A stretch of DNA of 37,090 nt, taken from positions 1-37,090 of the IMG/VR virus record IMGVR_UViG_3300008954_000132. One strand, written 5' to 3'. Both the position numbers and the translations under genes were made by a program. The first letter of the stretch is position 1; every line of letters begins with the position of its first letter. This DNA is from a virus. Below the pieces are notes generated by a model, which searched no databases, was not told the DNA's origin, and saw only the letters and a list, made by a program, of their open reading frames with translations. Positions 11,318-17,015 of the stretch are shown piece after piece.

Positions 11318-11535
11318 GATATAAATAAAGATTTAATCGCACTTAAACATTCTTCGAATTTTGATTCGGGGTCATCTAACTTGATTCGATTTCTCTCAAC
11401 CCCATTAACTAAAAATACTAATTCTTTAGTCTTATGATAAAACCTAACACAAAATTCATCATAACCTGTCTCTTTAAAAATTTTTAGGTTCTCCAAATTA
11501 TGATACTCTTCTATGTCTTTTGGAGTCATTACCAT
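11296..11535 (-). CDS. hypothetical protein, 79 residues
   Basis: ATG 11535 follows the upstream gene by 3 nt, with AAGGGG 6 nt before it; ATG 11529 is an alternative. Acidic helix at the N-terminus, a beta-rich centre (FCVRFYHKTKELVFLVNGVE) and a C-terminal helix. No signal peptide. Family not recognised. Confidence 0.65.
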   Translation of the reverse strand: MVMTPKDIEEYHNLENLKIFKETGYDEFCVRFYHKTKELVFLVNGVERNRIKLDDPESKFEECLSAIKSLFISWRKPIN

Positions 11536-11538
11536 TTA

Positions 11539-11739
11539 TTACCCCTTGGCTCCATTGAGATATTTCTTTTTAAGGGACTCAACACTTATCCCTTCCTTCT
11601 TAGCTACGTGTTTTATGTAATCATTTACCAGTTTAGAAATCATCCCTGCGGGTGCACGGAATTTTTCTTTACACATTCCTTTCAATAGCTTGTAGTCATC
11701 TATCTTTACAGCTACACTCTTCCATTTATTAATGTCCAT
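11539..11739 (-). CDS. ribbon-helix-helix-like regulator, minus strand paralogue
   Basis: 66 residues: MDINKWKSVAVKIDDYKLLK, then FRAPAGMISKLVNDYIKHVA. Basic beta-strand followed by two helices, matching the protein at 9028-9252 on the other strand over the first 33 residues. The C-terminus (KKEGISVESLKKKYLNG) differs and is basic instead of acidic. Overlaps the upstream coiled-coil gene by 11 bp. Probably a DNA-binding repressor, or a partner of the first paralogue in a mixed dimer, which is inference. Confidence 0.7.
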   Translation of the reverse strand: MDINKWKSVAVKIDDYKLLKGMCKEKFRAPAGMISKLVNDYIKHVAKKEGISVESLKKKYLNGAKG

Positions 11740-12082
11740 TTTTATCCTTGTTATTATCGTTTAAGTCGTCTTTCATTTCTTGTAAGCCTACTAAAACTTG
11801 TTTTCTAATTTTTTCAAGTTGATTAACTTGAAGAGTTTTAACTGTTAGTTCGTCATTCGCTGTTCCTAGGTCCGTGTGTAATTGTTTAATTGTACTTCCT
11901 GCTTTTCTCAATTGATCCTGGAGATATCCTTTTTGTTTTTGCAGAGCCTCGATTTCTTCTCGCTGTTCGGCCAGCAGCTTCAGAGACTCTGCATGATGTT
12001 TTTTTTGTTGAGTTATGTCATTGTCAGTATCCTCCATTTTTTTCTGTAAATTTTTTAATTCTGCTACCATTGGGTCATACAT
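11729..12082 (-). CDS. coiled-coil protein, 117 residues
   Basis: Almost entirely heptad repeats (from about 8 to 105), rich in Gln, Lys, Glu and Leu with no Pro after residue 4: a long parallel coiled coil. The start ATG 12082 is reached by a TAATATG junction from the small membrane protein upstream, with GGGGG before it. Could act as a structural spacer or as the soluble partner of the two membrane peptides encoded immediately before it. Function unknown. Confidence 0.7.
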   Translation of the reverse strand: MYDPMVAELKNLQKKMEDTDNDITQQKKHHAESLKLLAEQREEIEALQKQKGYLQDQLRKAGSTIKQLHTDLGTANDELTVKTLQVNQLEKIRKQVLVGLQEMKDDLNDNNKDKNGH

Positions 12083-12083
12083 A

Positions 12084-12230
12084 TTAAAATACCCCCGTTA
12101 TAAAGTTGTTTAGTAATGTTGCTGCTGCAACACCAATTATAAATCCAGCTATACCACAAACAATTTCTGTTTTGTAATAAAAAGAATTTATACATAAATC
12201 TTTTAAAAATTTTTTAATAGAAAATTCCAT
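12084..12230 (-). CDS. 48-residue membrane protein
   Basis: Soluble N-terminal 20 residues (MEFSIKKFLKDLCINSFYYK), then one membrane helix IVCGIAGFIIGVAAATLL with small-residue packing motifs. Ends NNFITGVF. Overlaps the preceding membrane peptide by 17 bp and leads directly into the coiled-coil gene. Holin-like or membrane-anchor role is possible. Confidence 0.55.
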   Translation of the reverse strand: MEFSIKKFLKDLCINSFYYKTEIVCGIAGFIIGVAAATLLNNFITGVF

Positions 12231-12327
12231 AAATCATATATCCTATAAGTAATAAAAATAATTTTGGACTTAGTAACATACCAAGTGCAAATATTATCAT
12301 TAATGCGTTTTTAATTTCCCTTTCCAT
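12214..12327 (-). CDS. 37-residue membrane peptide
   Basis: MEREIKNALMIIFALGMLLS, then PKLFLLLIGYMIYGIFY: hydrophobic through most of its length, two short helices or one long one. The ATG overlaps the end of the upstream gene, and GATGGAAAGGGAAAT shows the two frames. Forms a pair with the 48-residue membrane protein that follows. Confidence 0.5.
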   Translation of the reverse strand: MEREIKNALMIIFALGMLLSPKLFLLLIGYMIYGIFY

Positions 12328-12580
12328 CTTTTTTTCCTTTCTCTAATTTTTGTATTGCTTCATTAATTTTATTTTGATTTATAAAGTCTTCTTTTGGTTT
12401 TTGATTTTTTTTGTGTAATATATCTAACAGATCACCCATTTTCCCTAAATCAGTGTGTGCCTGGTCTATTATTTTTTTTGGAGTTTTTGGATTCTGTAAA
12501 AACTTTGCAATTATTAAAAGAGTTTCCTTAAATGTAGGAATCTCTTTACCACACGCATAACAACCGTATTTATTTTCCAT
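12311..12580 (-). CDS. hypothetical protein with CxxC, 89 residues
   Basis: ATG 12580 (MENKYGCYACGKEIPTFKET) is chosen over 12610, as GAAGGG lies just upstream. A single CYAC pair near the N-terminus could bind metal in a dimer. The rest is a helical, Lys-rich region (KIIDQAHTDLGKMGDLLDIL). Overlaps the upstream gene by 11 bp. No family. Confidence 0.6.
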   Translation of the reverse strand: MENKYGCYACGKEIPTFKETLLIIAKFLQNPKTPKKIIDQAHTDLGKMGDLLDILHKKNQKPKEDFINQNKINEAIQKLEKGKKDGKGN

Positions 12581-12827
12581 TTCCTTCCCTTCTTGTTGCC
12601 AATTCATCATACACTAAATCATTAGCTAGTGTGGTATGAATCGGATTTATTTCTTTGTTCTCTTTTGTTGTAATTTTTAATTCTTTAAGACCATCCTTGT
12701 AATCATCAAATCTAAGTGAATCCTCCAATGGAGTACCATCAACATCATGAGAAGGTATCCTGCTTAATTGTTCATCTACCTGTTCTATGATATTATGCCA
12801 TAAAGAACTTTTACTTTTTATTTTCAT
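12570..12827 (-). CDS. hypothetical protein, 85 residues, first gene of a leftward unit
   Basis: ATG 12827 (MKIKSKSSLWHNIIEQVDEQ) rather than the upstream 12911, because a promoter TTGACT-N17-TATATA ends 6 nt before it; no Shine-Dalgarno, so probably leaderless. Acidic middle part with SRIPSHDVDGTPLEDSLRFD. It heads the leftward run of small genes down to 9327. Its divergent partner starts at 12864, with overlapping promoters. Function unknown. Confidence 0.65.
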   Translation of the reverse strand: MKIKSKSSLWHNIIEQVDEQLSRIPSHDVDGTPLEDSLRFDDYKDGLKELKITTKENKEINPIHTTLANDLVYDELATRREGNGK

Positions 12828-12833
12828 AGTTCT

Positions 12834-12862
12834 TATATATATGGGAGATAATATAAAGTCAA
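12834..12862 (-). promoter_or_regulatory. leftward promoter overlapping a rightward one
   Basis: Minus strand TTGACT (12857-12862), 17-nt spacer, TATATA (12834-12839), AGAACT, ATG. On the plus strand TATAAA (12852-12857), GTCAAG, ATG 12864, with a poor -35. The two promoters share bases, so RNA polymerase cannot occupy both. The spacer contains CTCCCAT, recalling the TCCCA of the island promoters. Confidence 0.6.
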
Positions 12863-12863
12863 G

Positions 12864-13106
12864 ATGAAATTTGTCCTGAGCATGATTATTTGTAGCTCTG
12901 TTTTTCAGCACTGTTTACCGCCTCATCAGATGCCTGATTTATACAACTCTCACTATGAGTGTATGATAGCCGGATACAATGAAGCCATTAAAAAAGCTAA
13001 AGAAATAGGGCCTAAAGAAGTTAATAAATATGGTACTCTTATCAAATTCATGTGTATTGATGAAGCCCTGATATTGCCTCAGCCCAAACCAGGACTAGAA
13101 TCTTAA
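12864..13106 (+). CDS. secreted small Cys protein, plus strand
   Basis: 80 residues. N-terminal hydrophobic segment MKFVLSMIICSSVFQHC looks like a signal peptide. The mature part has SHYECMIAGYNEAIKKAKEI and TLIKFMCIDEA, with conserved-looking Cys33 and Cys63. The next gene has the same layout (signal, C-x-x-[AG], helix, Ile-x-x-Cys-Ile), and I know similar small exported proteins from marine phages without assigned function. Probably leaderless (-10 6 nt before ATG). Could act in the periplasm against superinfection, which is inference. Confidence 0.65.
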   Translation: MKFVLSMIICSSVFQHCLPPHQMPDLYNSHYECMIAGYNEAIKKAKEIGPKEVNKYGTLIKFMCIDEALILPQPKPGLES

Positions 13107-13141
13107 TTGACTTTGTGGCAGAATTTTGGTAGCGCTAGGCT

Positions 13142-13402
13142 ATGAAAGAGGCTGTTACTTACTTGCTATTTGGGAGTATGTGTTGGGCCGTGGAGACTGA
13201 TTCATTGGGCGAAAAATGCGGTAATATCTATGAATATGAGAAATCACGCCATATAAGCCTTGAGAGCTGTCTTGATAGAGCCGAGTACCTTGGTACCCAA
13301 ATACAGCTAAATCTTAAAAATAGAGGGTCCTACGCCACAGAAATGACTATTAATTGTATCCCCTCAGACTATTCTATGAACCACGCAATTCAATGGAAAT
13401 AG
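13142..13402 (+). CDS. second secreted small Cys protein
   Basis: 86 residues. N-terminal MKEAVTYLLFGSMCWAVETD resembles a short signal peptide with cleavage near Ala-Val-Glu. The mature part has Cys26, SLESCLDRAEYLGTQIQLNL and MTINCIPSD. It shares the Cys/helix/Cys layout of the gene before it, so the two are probably diverged paralogues. No Shine-Dalgarno sequence. TTGACT lies at 13107-13112, and the expected -10 position (TAGCGC) is poor but again 6 nt before ATG. Confidence 0.6.
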   Translation: MKEAVTYLLFGSMCWAVETDSLGEKCGNIYEYEKSRHISLESCLDRAEYLGTQIQLNLKNRGSYATEMTINCIPSDYSMNHAIQWK

Positions 13403-13404
13403 CC

Positions 13405-13434
13405 TTGACAAACAACCCTAGCGTGTCTTATATT
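13405..13434 (+). promoter_or_regulatory. strong sigma70-type promoter abutting a start codon
   Basis: Perfect TTGACA (13405-13410), 18-nt spacer, TATATT (13429-13434), then 5 nt and ATG 13440. Transcription would start at the ATG itself. No ribosome binding site. Confidence 0.7.
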
Positions 13435-13439
13435 AACTT

Positions 13440-13775
13440 ATGAAGCTATATCGCATCCAAGCTTTCGTAGATGGCTCTTATTTAAATGGGAATGTGGAAG
13501 CTCCGGACGATAAAGCGGCTCTGTTAAAGTTTGCAGAGCTTGTTGAACAAGGACACATTAAGGTAGATACCTCAAACGAACAAAGTGAAAAAGGGTTCTA
13601 CTCAAATGGAGTCCGGCTAACGTATGAGGAGTTTACCAATGGCGTTACAGGCGATGGTACAAGAAAAGCTAAACTTAGAGCACAAATGGGCTCGGTTGGC
13701 TACGACTGGTCAACAGGACGAGATGAAAGTGGCCTCATTTCGAATAAAAGACCTGAAGACACAGATAGAAATTAA
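13440..13775 (+). CDS. hypothetical protein, 111 residues
   Basis: MKLYRIQAFVDGSYLNGNVE, then APDDKAALLKFAELVEQGHI: a beta-beta-alpha start resembling small phage proteins with a regularly folded N-terminal domain. After about residue 66 it overlaps another frame with its own ribosome binding site and becomes low in complexity of a soluble, polar kind (GRDESGLISNKRPEDTDRN). The conserved part may be only residues 1-65. Leaderless start at a strong promoter. Function unknown. Confidence 0.65.
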   Translation: MKLYRIQAFVDGSYLNGNVEAPDDKAALLKFAELVEQGHIKVDTSNEQSEKGFYSNGVRLTYEEFTNGVTGDGTRKAKLRAQMGSVGYDWSTGRDESGLISNKRPEDTDRN

Positions 13776-13812
13776 AGTGGAACAGGAACAGAAACCTAGT
13801 ATAGCTAGTTAG
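13639..13812 (+). CDS. 57-residue helical protein overlapping the previous gene
   Basis: Starts at ATG 13639, with GAGGAG 8 nt upstream, in the +1 frame relative to the previous gene. MALQAMVQEKLNLEHKWARL followed by a helix with ASFRIKDLKTQIE looks like the short Trp-containing helical-hairpin proteins common in phages. The 137-bp overlap is long for this genome. Either two overlapping genes or one gene joined by a +1 frameshift is possible. It ends just inside the convergent ParB-like gene (8-bp overlap). Confidence 0.5.
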   Translation: MALQAMVQEKLNLEHKWARLATTGQQDEMKVASFRIKDLKTQIEIKVEQEQKPSIAS

Positions 13813-14248
13813 ATACAGGGGCTCCTTTAATTCCTTCCTTAAAAAGGGGTAAAACCTTAAGGGTAAACTCGCGCATATCTTTTTCAAACAAGAATGACAT
13901 ATCAAATATATCCGGGTGTTTCTCATCACACTTACCATTTAAAGCTTTTAAAAAATTTTCTTCATCTACATTTTTAGCTTTATAAACTAACGCATACTGA
14001 GCTATACCTTTAAAGTATTTTAATCGTTTAGCTCCATCAATTAATAAATTATTTTCATCAATTACAATAGGAGTAAGCATTCCATTTTTTTCAAAATGTT
14101 TTTTCTCTTCTTCACTTATACTAATTACAACATTAGGAACCATTATAATTTTATCTAAATTAATATGGGCTAATCGCGTTTTAAATAGTTGATACCAAGG
14201 GTGAACCGTGGTCGTTGATCCTTGGGTCGTGGTTAATAATTCAGCCAT
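13805..14248 (-). CDS. ParB/sulfiredoxin-fold N-domain protein
   Basis: 147 residues. ISEEEKKHFEKNGMLTPIVI (about 43-62), then DENNLLIDGAKRLKYFKGI, matches the ParB-N pattern Gly-x-x-x-Pro-Ile ... Leu-Ile-Asp-Gly-x-x-Arg. The classic GERR box is not obvious, so CTPase/nuclease activity is uncertain. There is no DNA-binding HTH, so it is a stand-alone domain. The N-terminal TTTQGSTTTVHP is low in complexity. Start ATG 14248 overlaps the LAGLIDADG gene by 8 bp. Confidence 0.65.
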   Translation of the reverse strand: MAELLTTTQGSTTTVHPWYQLFKTRLAHINLDKIIMVPNVVISISEEEKKHFEKNGMLTPIVIDENNLLIDGAKRLKYFKGIAQYALVYKAKNVDEENFLKALNGKCDEKHPDIFDMSFLFEKDMREFTLKVLPLFKEGIKGAPVSN

Positions 14249-14558
14249 TAGCTACCTCATGAAATTTAAGTTGTCTTCTTTTAGATAGGTATGGTAACAT
14301 TGTTCTTAAAATATCTAAAGCTTTTTCTTTTTTCGTTACTCTCCAGCTATACATTAATTTATGTTTAGGGTCTTTTGGCTGCCTAGAATAGATTGCTCCT
14401 TCTTTAAAAAAAGTGAGAAATCTCAATACTGTATCGCCATCTGACATATCTACACACACTCTTAATTGTCTTGTTTTATTCTTCCCCTTTGACCATATAC
14501 CAAAGGTTCCTTCTCCATCAAATACACCAGCTAAATATCCTAATTCATCATTTGGCAT
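14241..14558 (-). CDS. single-motif LAGLIDADG protein (homing-endonuclease-like)
   Basis: 105 residues. YLAGVFDGEGTFGIW (8-22) is a LAGLIDADG motif with Asp14 and Glu16 and a following basic beta region (KNKTRQLRVCVDMSDGDTVL). YSWRVTKKEKALDIL and KRRQLKFHEVANG fit the second half of the fold. One motif implies a homodimer of I-CreI type. It begins inside the last codons of the polymerase gene (11-bp overlap). It is therefore a free-standing homing endonuclease or a domesticated transcription regulator, since no intron or intein interrupts the polymerase here. Confidence 0.8.
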   Translation of the reverse strand: MPNDELGYLAGVFDGEGTFGIWSKGKNKTRQLRVCVDMSDGDTVLRFLTFFKEGAIYSRQPKDPKHKLMYSWRVTKKEKALDILRTMLPYLSKRRQLKFHEVANG

Positions 14559-16416
14559 TTCCCCAGGAATCTCCTAATTTTTTATCTACCACAAAGGGTA
14601 CTTTAAATTCGATACATCCTTCCATTATTTTCTTGATTTCATCTGCCATTGATTCATCCTTCACATTAAAACATAGTTCATCGTGGATCTGTAAGATAGG
14701 TAAGAAGCCTGCGGTTGCACACGCTAACATTGCCTGTTTAGTTTGATCTGCTGATGATCCTTGTATTAATCTATTTAAGGCCTTATAGGTATAAGCCCTT
14801 TTAATATTGTCTCTTCCATACTTAGCAACTGCATTATCAAATGTTTCTGCAGTATGTAAGCCAAAATCTCTAGGTTCCCACATATTGAACCTACACTTCC
14901 GACCTTTTTTAGTTCTAATGATACCCTTCTCACTTGCGGTCTGCATACATCTATCAGATAATAGCTTCACAAATGGAACCTTATTGTTATATTTTGATAT
15001 TAGCTGTGTTGCTTCTTCTTTTGATAAGCCGAGAGAATTAGCTAGTTTATTCTTACCCATTCCATACATTAACCCTAGCCCAATAGTCTTAGCTTGAGAT
15101 CTTTCAATTCCTACTAAATCCGCTACAGTTTGGTGGAAATCTGCACTAGCTTCATGATAAGCCTGTACTAATTCATTACTTCCTTCGTAGCCATCCCCTA
15201 TAGATGCTGCATAGTGAACCGTCATTCGTGGTTCTTGCTGCGAATAATCAAAGCTACCCCACTTACATCCCTCTTCAGGAATGAATAAAGATCTAATCAT
15301 AGGACCAAACTCCTTGTTCCTAGCTGGTACCTGCTGCAGGTTAGGATGAGACATTGATAATCTCCCCGACACAGTTCCACCATTATCCGATCTCAGTTGA
15401 TTTATTTCACCGTGTATTCTTCCATCCACCTGGTATTTCATGATAGAAGATAAGAAGGTGTTATGAAATTTATTTATTTCTCGCGCTTTAACAATTAACT
15501 TTGCAATTTTATGTTTACAGTTGAACAACCAGTTTTGGGTAAATGATGGCTCGCCTGTTTTTGCAGTCCGTGGATACTCTATCTTCAACTTATCAAAAGC
15601 TATGGCAATCTGGCGTGCTGCCCAAATGTCTATGTCTGTTCCTGATTCTTTTTTTATTGCCATCAACAATTCTTTTTCTTGGTGTTGCATTTTTGTTTGT
15701 AATTGTTGAGCTAATTCCACTTGTACTCTTACCCCTCTTTGACGCATTTTTATAAGCACTGGTAATAAATTAGATTCTAATTCCCATACGGTTCCTAAAC
15801 TTTGTTGAACAATTTCTTTTTTAAGTTGCTGCCACAATAGGTACGTGAGTCGTGCATCTTGTTCAGCATAAAATCCAACATGCTCCGCAGGTAACTTCCA
15901 CATCTCGGCTTTGGGATCTACGCCATGATCTTTAGCTGCTAAGATTAAATCTGTTTCTGCTTTAATTTCCCCCAGGTAATCTTTAGATAAAGCATTTAAA
16001 GAATAAGAGAATCTATTTTCATCAACGATAGCTGCAGCTACCATTGTATCAATTATCTCTCCATTAATTTTATAGCCTTCCTTTTCTAACCAGCCCACAT
16101 CATACTGAGCATTATGAAAAATTTTAGTACAAGGTAAAGCACACACATCTTTAATATAATTTTGTACTTGTTCCGGTATCATGTTACCACCACCGAAATG
16201 TTTAAAGGGATAGTATCCTTGCCAGCCCTCGGTCGCTACTGCAAAACCTATAATGTTACCATTACCTGTAGCCCATCCTGCCCCTAGGCCAGATGCAATG
16301 CCATCGTCTCGAGTTTCTAAATCAATTGCTATTTCTTTTGCGTGTGAAAGATCTTTATATTCTGCAGGACAAGACCAAATATGTTTTTTAAAGTTCATTG
16401 ATAATTGTAAACTCAT
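14548..16416 (-). CDS. polA: family A DNA polymerase (Pol I type) with 3'-5' exonuclease
   Basis: 622 residues, the replicative polymerase of T7-like phages. Exonuclease residues are all present: Asp32/Glu34 (AIDLE), Asp106 (HNAQYD), Tyr183 and Asp187 (YAEQD). Polymerase motif A SFDYSQQEPRM (Asp390); motif B RSQAKTIGLGLMYG (439-452; Lys443, Tyr451); motif C QIHDEL (His578, Asp579, Glu580). The position equivalent to E. coli Phe762 is Leu447. This Leu variant is known in marine viruses and has been linked with slower, more accurate synthesis and temperate or slow infection. ATG 16416 overlaps the upstream gene by 4 bp. Shares an operon with primase and helicase. Confidence 0.95.
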   Translation of the reverse strand: MSLQLSMNFKKHIWSCPAEYKDLSHAKEIAIDLETRDDGIASGLGAGWATGNGNIIGFAVATEGWQGYYPFKHFGGGNMIPEQVQNYIKDVCALPCTKIFHNAQYDVGWLEKEGYKINGEIIDTMVAAAIVDENRFSYSLNALSKDYLGEIKAETDLILAAKDHGVDPKAEMWKLPAEHVGFYAEQDARLTYLLWQQLKKEIVQQSLGTVWELESNLLPVLIKMRQRGVRVQVELAQQLQTKMQHQEKELLMAIKKESGTDIDIWAARQIAIAFDKLKIEYPRTAKTGEPSFTQNWLFNCKHKIAKLIVKAREINKFHNTFLSSIMKYQVDGRIHGEINQLRSDNGGTVSGRLSMSHPNLQQVPARNKEFGPMIRSLFIPEEGCKWGSFDYSQQEPRMTVHYAASIGDGYEGSNELVQAYHEASADFHQTVADLVGIERSQAKTIGLGLMYGMGKNKLANSLGLSKEEATQLISKYNNKVPFVKLLSDRCMQTASEKGIIRTKKGRKCRFNMWEPRDFGLHTAETFDNAVAKYGRDNIKRAYTYKALNRLIQGSSADQTKQAMLACATAGFLPILQIHDELCFNVKDESMADEIKKIMEGCIEFKVPFVVDKKLGDSWGNAK

Positions 16417-16637
16417 GCAGTTTTTACTTCCGCTGTAGTTTCAATCCATACTCTAGCGCCACAACTTAAAGGTTTAGTAGGTTTATAAACAACTTTACTA
16501 GGTCCTAAAATACTAACTTCATGAGCATACGTATTAGACTTACTGGTTTTAATTGTAATAACAGGGTCGTTAGTGCCGTGTTTTTTATTAGCTTTAATCT
16601 TATGCATATTTACATGTATTCTTTTAAGTAAACTCAT
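16413..16637 (-). CDS. conserved marine-phage small protein, 74 residues
   Basis: LKRIHVNMHKIKANKKHGTN (4-23), a beta-rich core with DPVITIKTSKSNTYAHEVSI, then GPSKVVYKPTKPLSCGARVW. This block structure (Arg-Ile-His-Val-Asn, Tyr-Ala-His-Glu-Val, Leu-Ser-Cys-Gly-Ala) is familiar from marine phages next to the polymerase. It has no known function. It is likely a beta-barrel-like small protein. Overlaps neighbours by 4 bp at both ends. Confidence 0.75.
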   Translation of the reverse strand: MSLLKRIHVNMHKIKANKKHGTNDPVITIKTSKSNTYAHEVSILGPSKVVYKPTKPLSCGARVWIETTAEVKTA

Positions 16638-16873
16638 GCGTAGTCTCTCTCTTTAATCATTTCTAAATAATGGATTGCTTTGTCTATATCTTTTTCTTTT
16701 CCTTTCTTTTTATGTCGGCAAATATATTTAATTGCATTCCCCTCGGCGAAGGGAAGGTTATTTTCATTTATGAATTCTGCTGGCTGAATTTTCATTCCTC
16801 TGTAATGATCACCATCGACCTGCTTATTTAAACTATCATAAGTGGTTGATTTAAAGAGGTTTTTGTCCGTCAT
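16634..16873 (-). CDS. DUF3310 protein
   Basis: 79 residues. QVDGDHYRGMKIQPAEFINE (18-37), then GNAIKYICRHKKKGKEKDID and a C-terminal HYLEMIKE, the full DUF3310 (PF11753) pattern with the Gly-Asp-His-Tyr and Ile-Lys-Tyr-x-x-Arg-His-Lys signatures. It is a widespread phage protein, often filed as nucleotide kinase-like, but biochemical proof is lacking. Sits between replication genes, as is common. Confidence 0.9.
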   Translation of the reverse strand: MTDKNLFKSTTYDSLNKQVDGDHYRGMKIQPAEFINENNLPFAEGNAIKYICRHKKKGKEKDIDKAIHYLEMIKERDYA

Positions 16874-17015
16874 TCTTTTTCTCTTTCCTATTCAATCGGA
16901 TCTGAGCTTCTTCTGTTATTTTTAATATATCTTTCCACCCAGTTTCTTTTTTTATTTTCTTTATCATATTTTTTAAGTCTTGATAATACTGTTTATCTGG
17001 TTTGTTCTTGGACAT
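16851..17015 (-). CDS. hypothetical 54-residue basic protein
   Basis: MSKNKPDKQYYQDLKNMIKK, then ETGWKDILKITEEAQIRLNR: a basic helical peptide. It overlaps the end of the helicase gene by 23 bp and the start of the DUF3310 gene by 23 bp, so it fills the gap between them exactly as neighbouring genes do. No clear ribosome binding site, so coupling is likely. No family. Confidence 0.5.
   Translation of the reverse strand: MSKNKPDKQYYQDLKNMIKKIKKETGWKDILKITEEAQIRLNRKEKKNDGQKPL

Noticed and set aside
13037-13142. Normal -35/-10 promoter for the gene at 13142
   Set aside because: TTGACT at 13107 is good, but the correctly spaced hexamer TAGCGC is a poor -10, so I did not list it as a feature.
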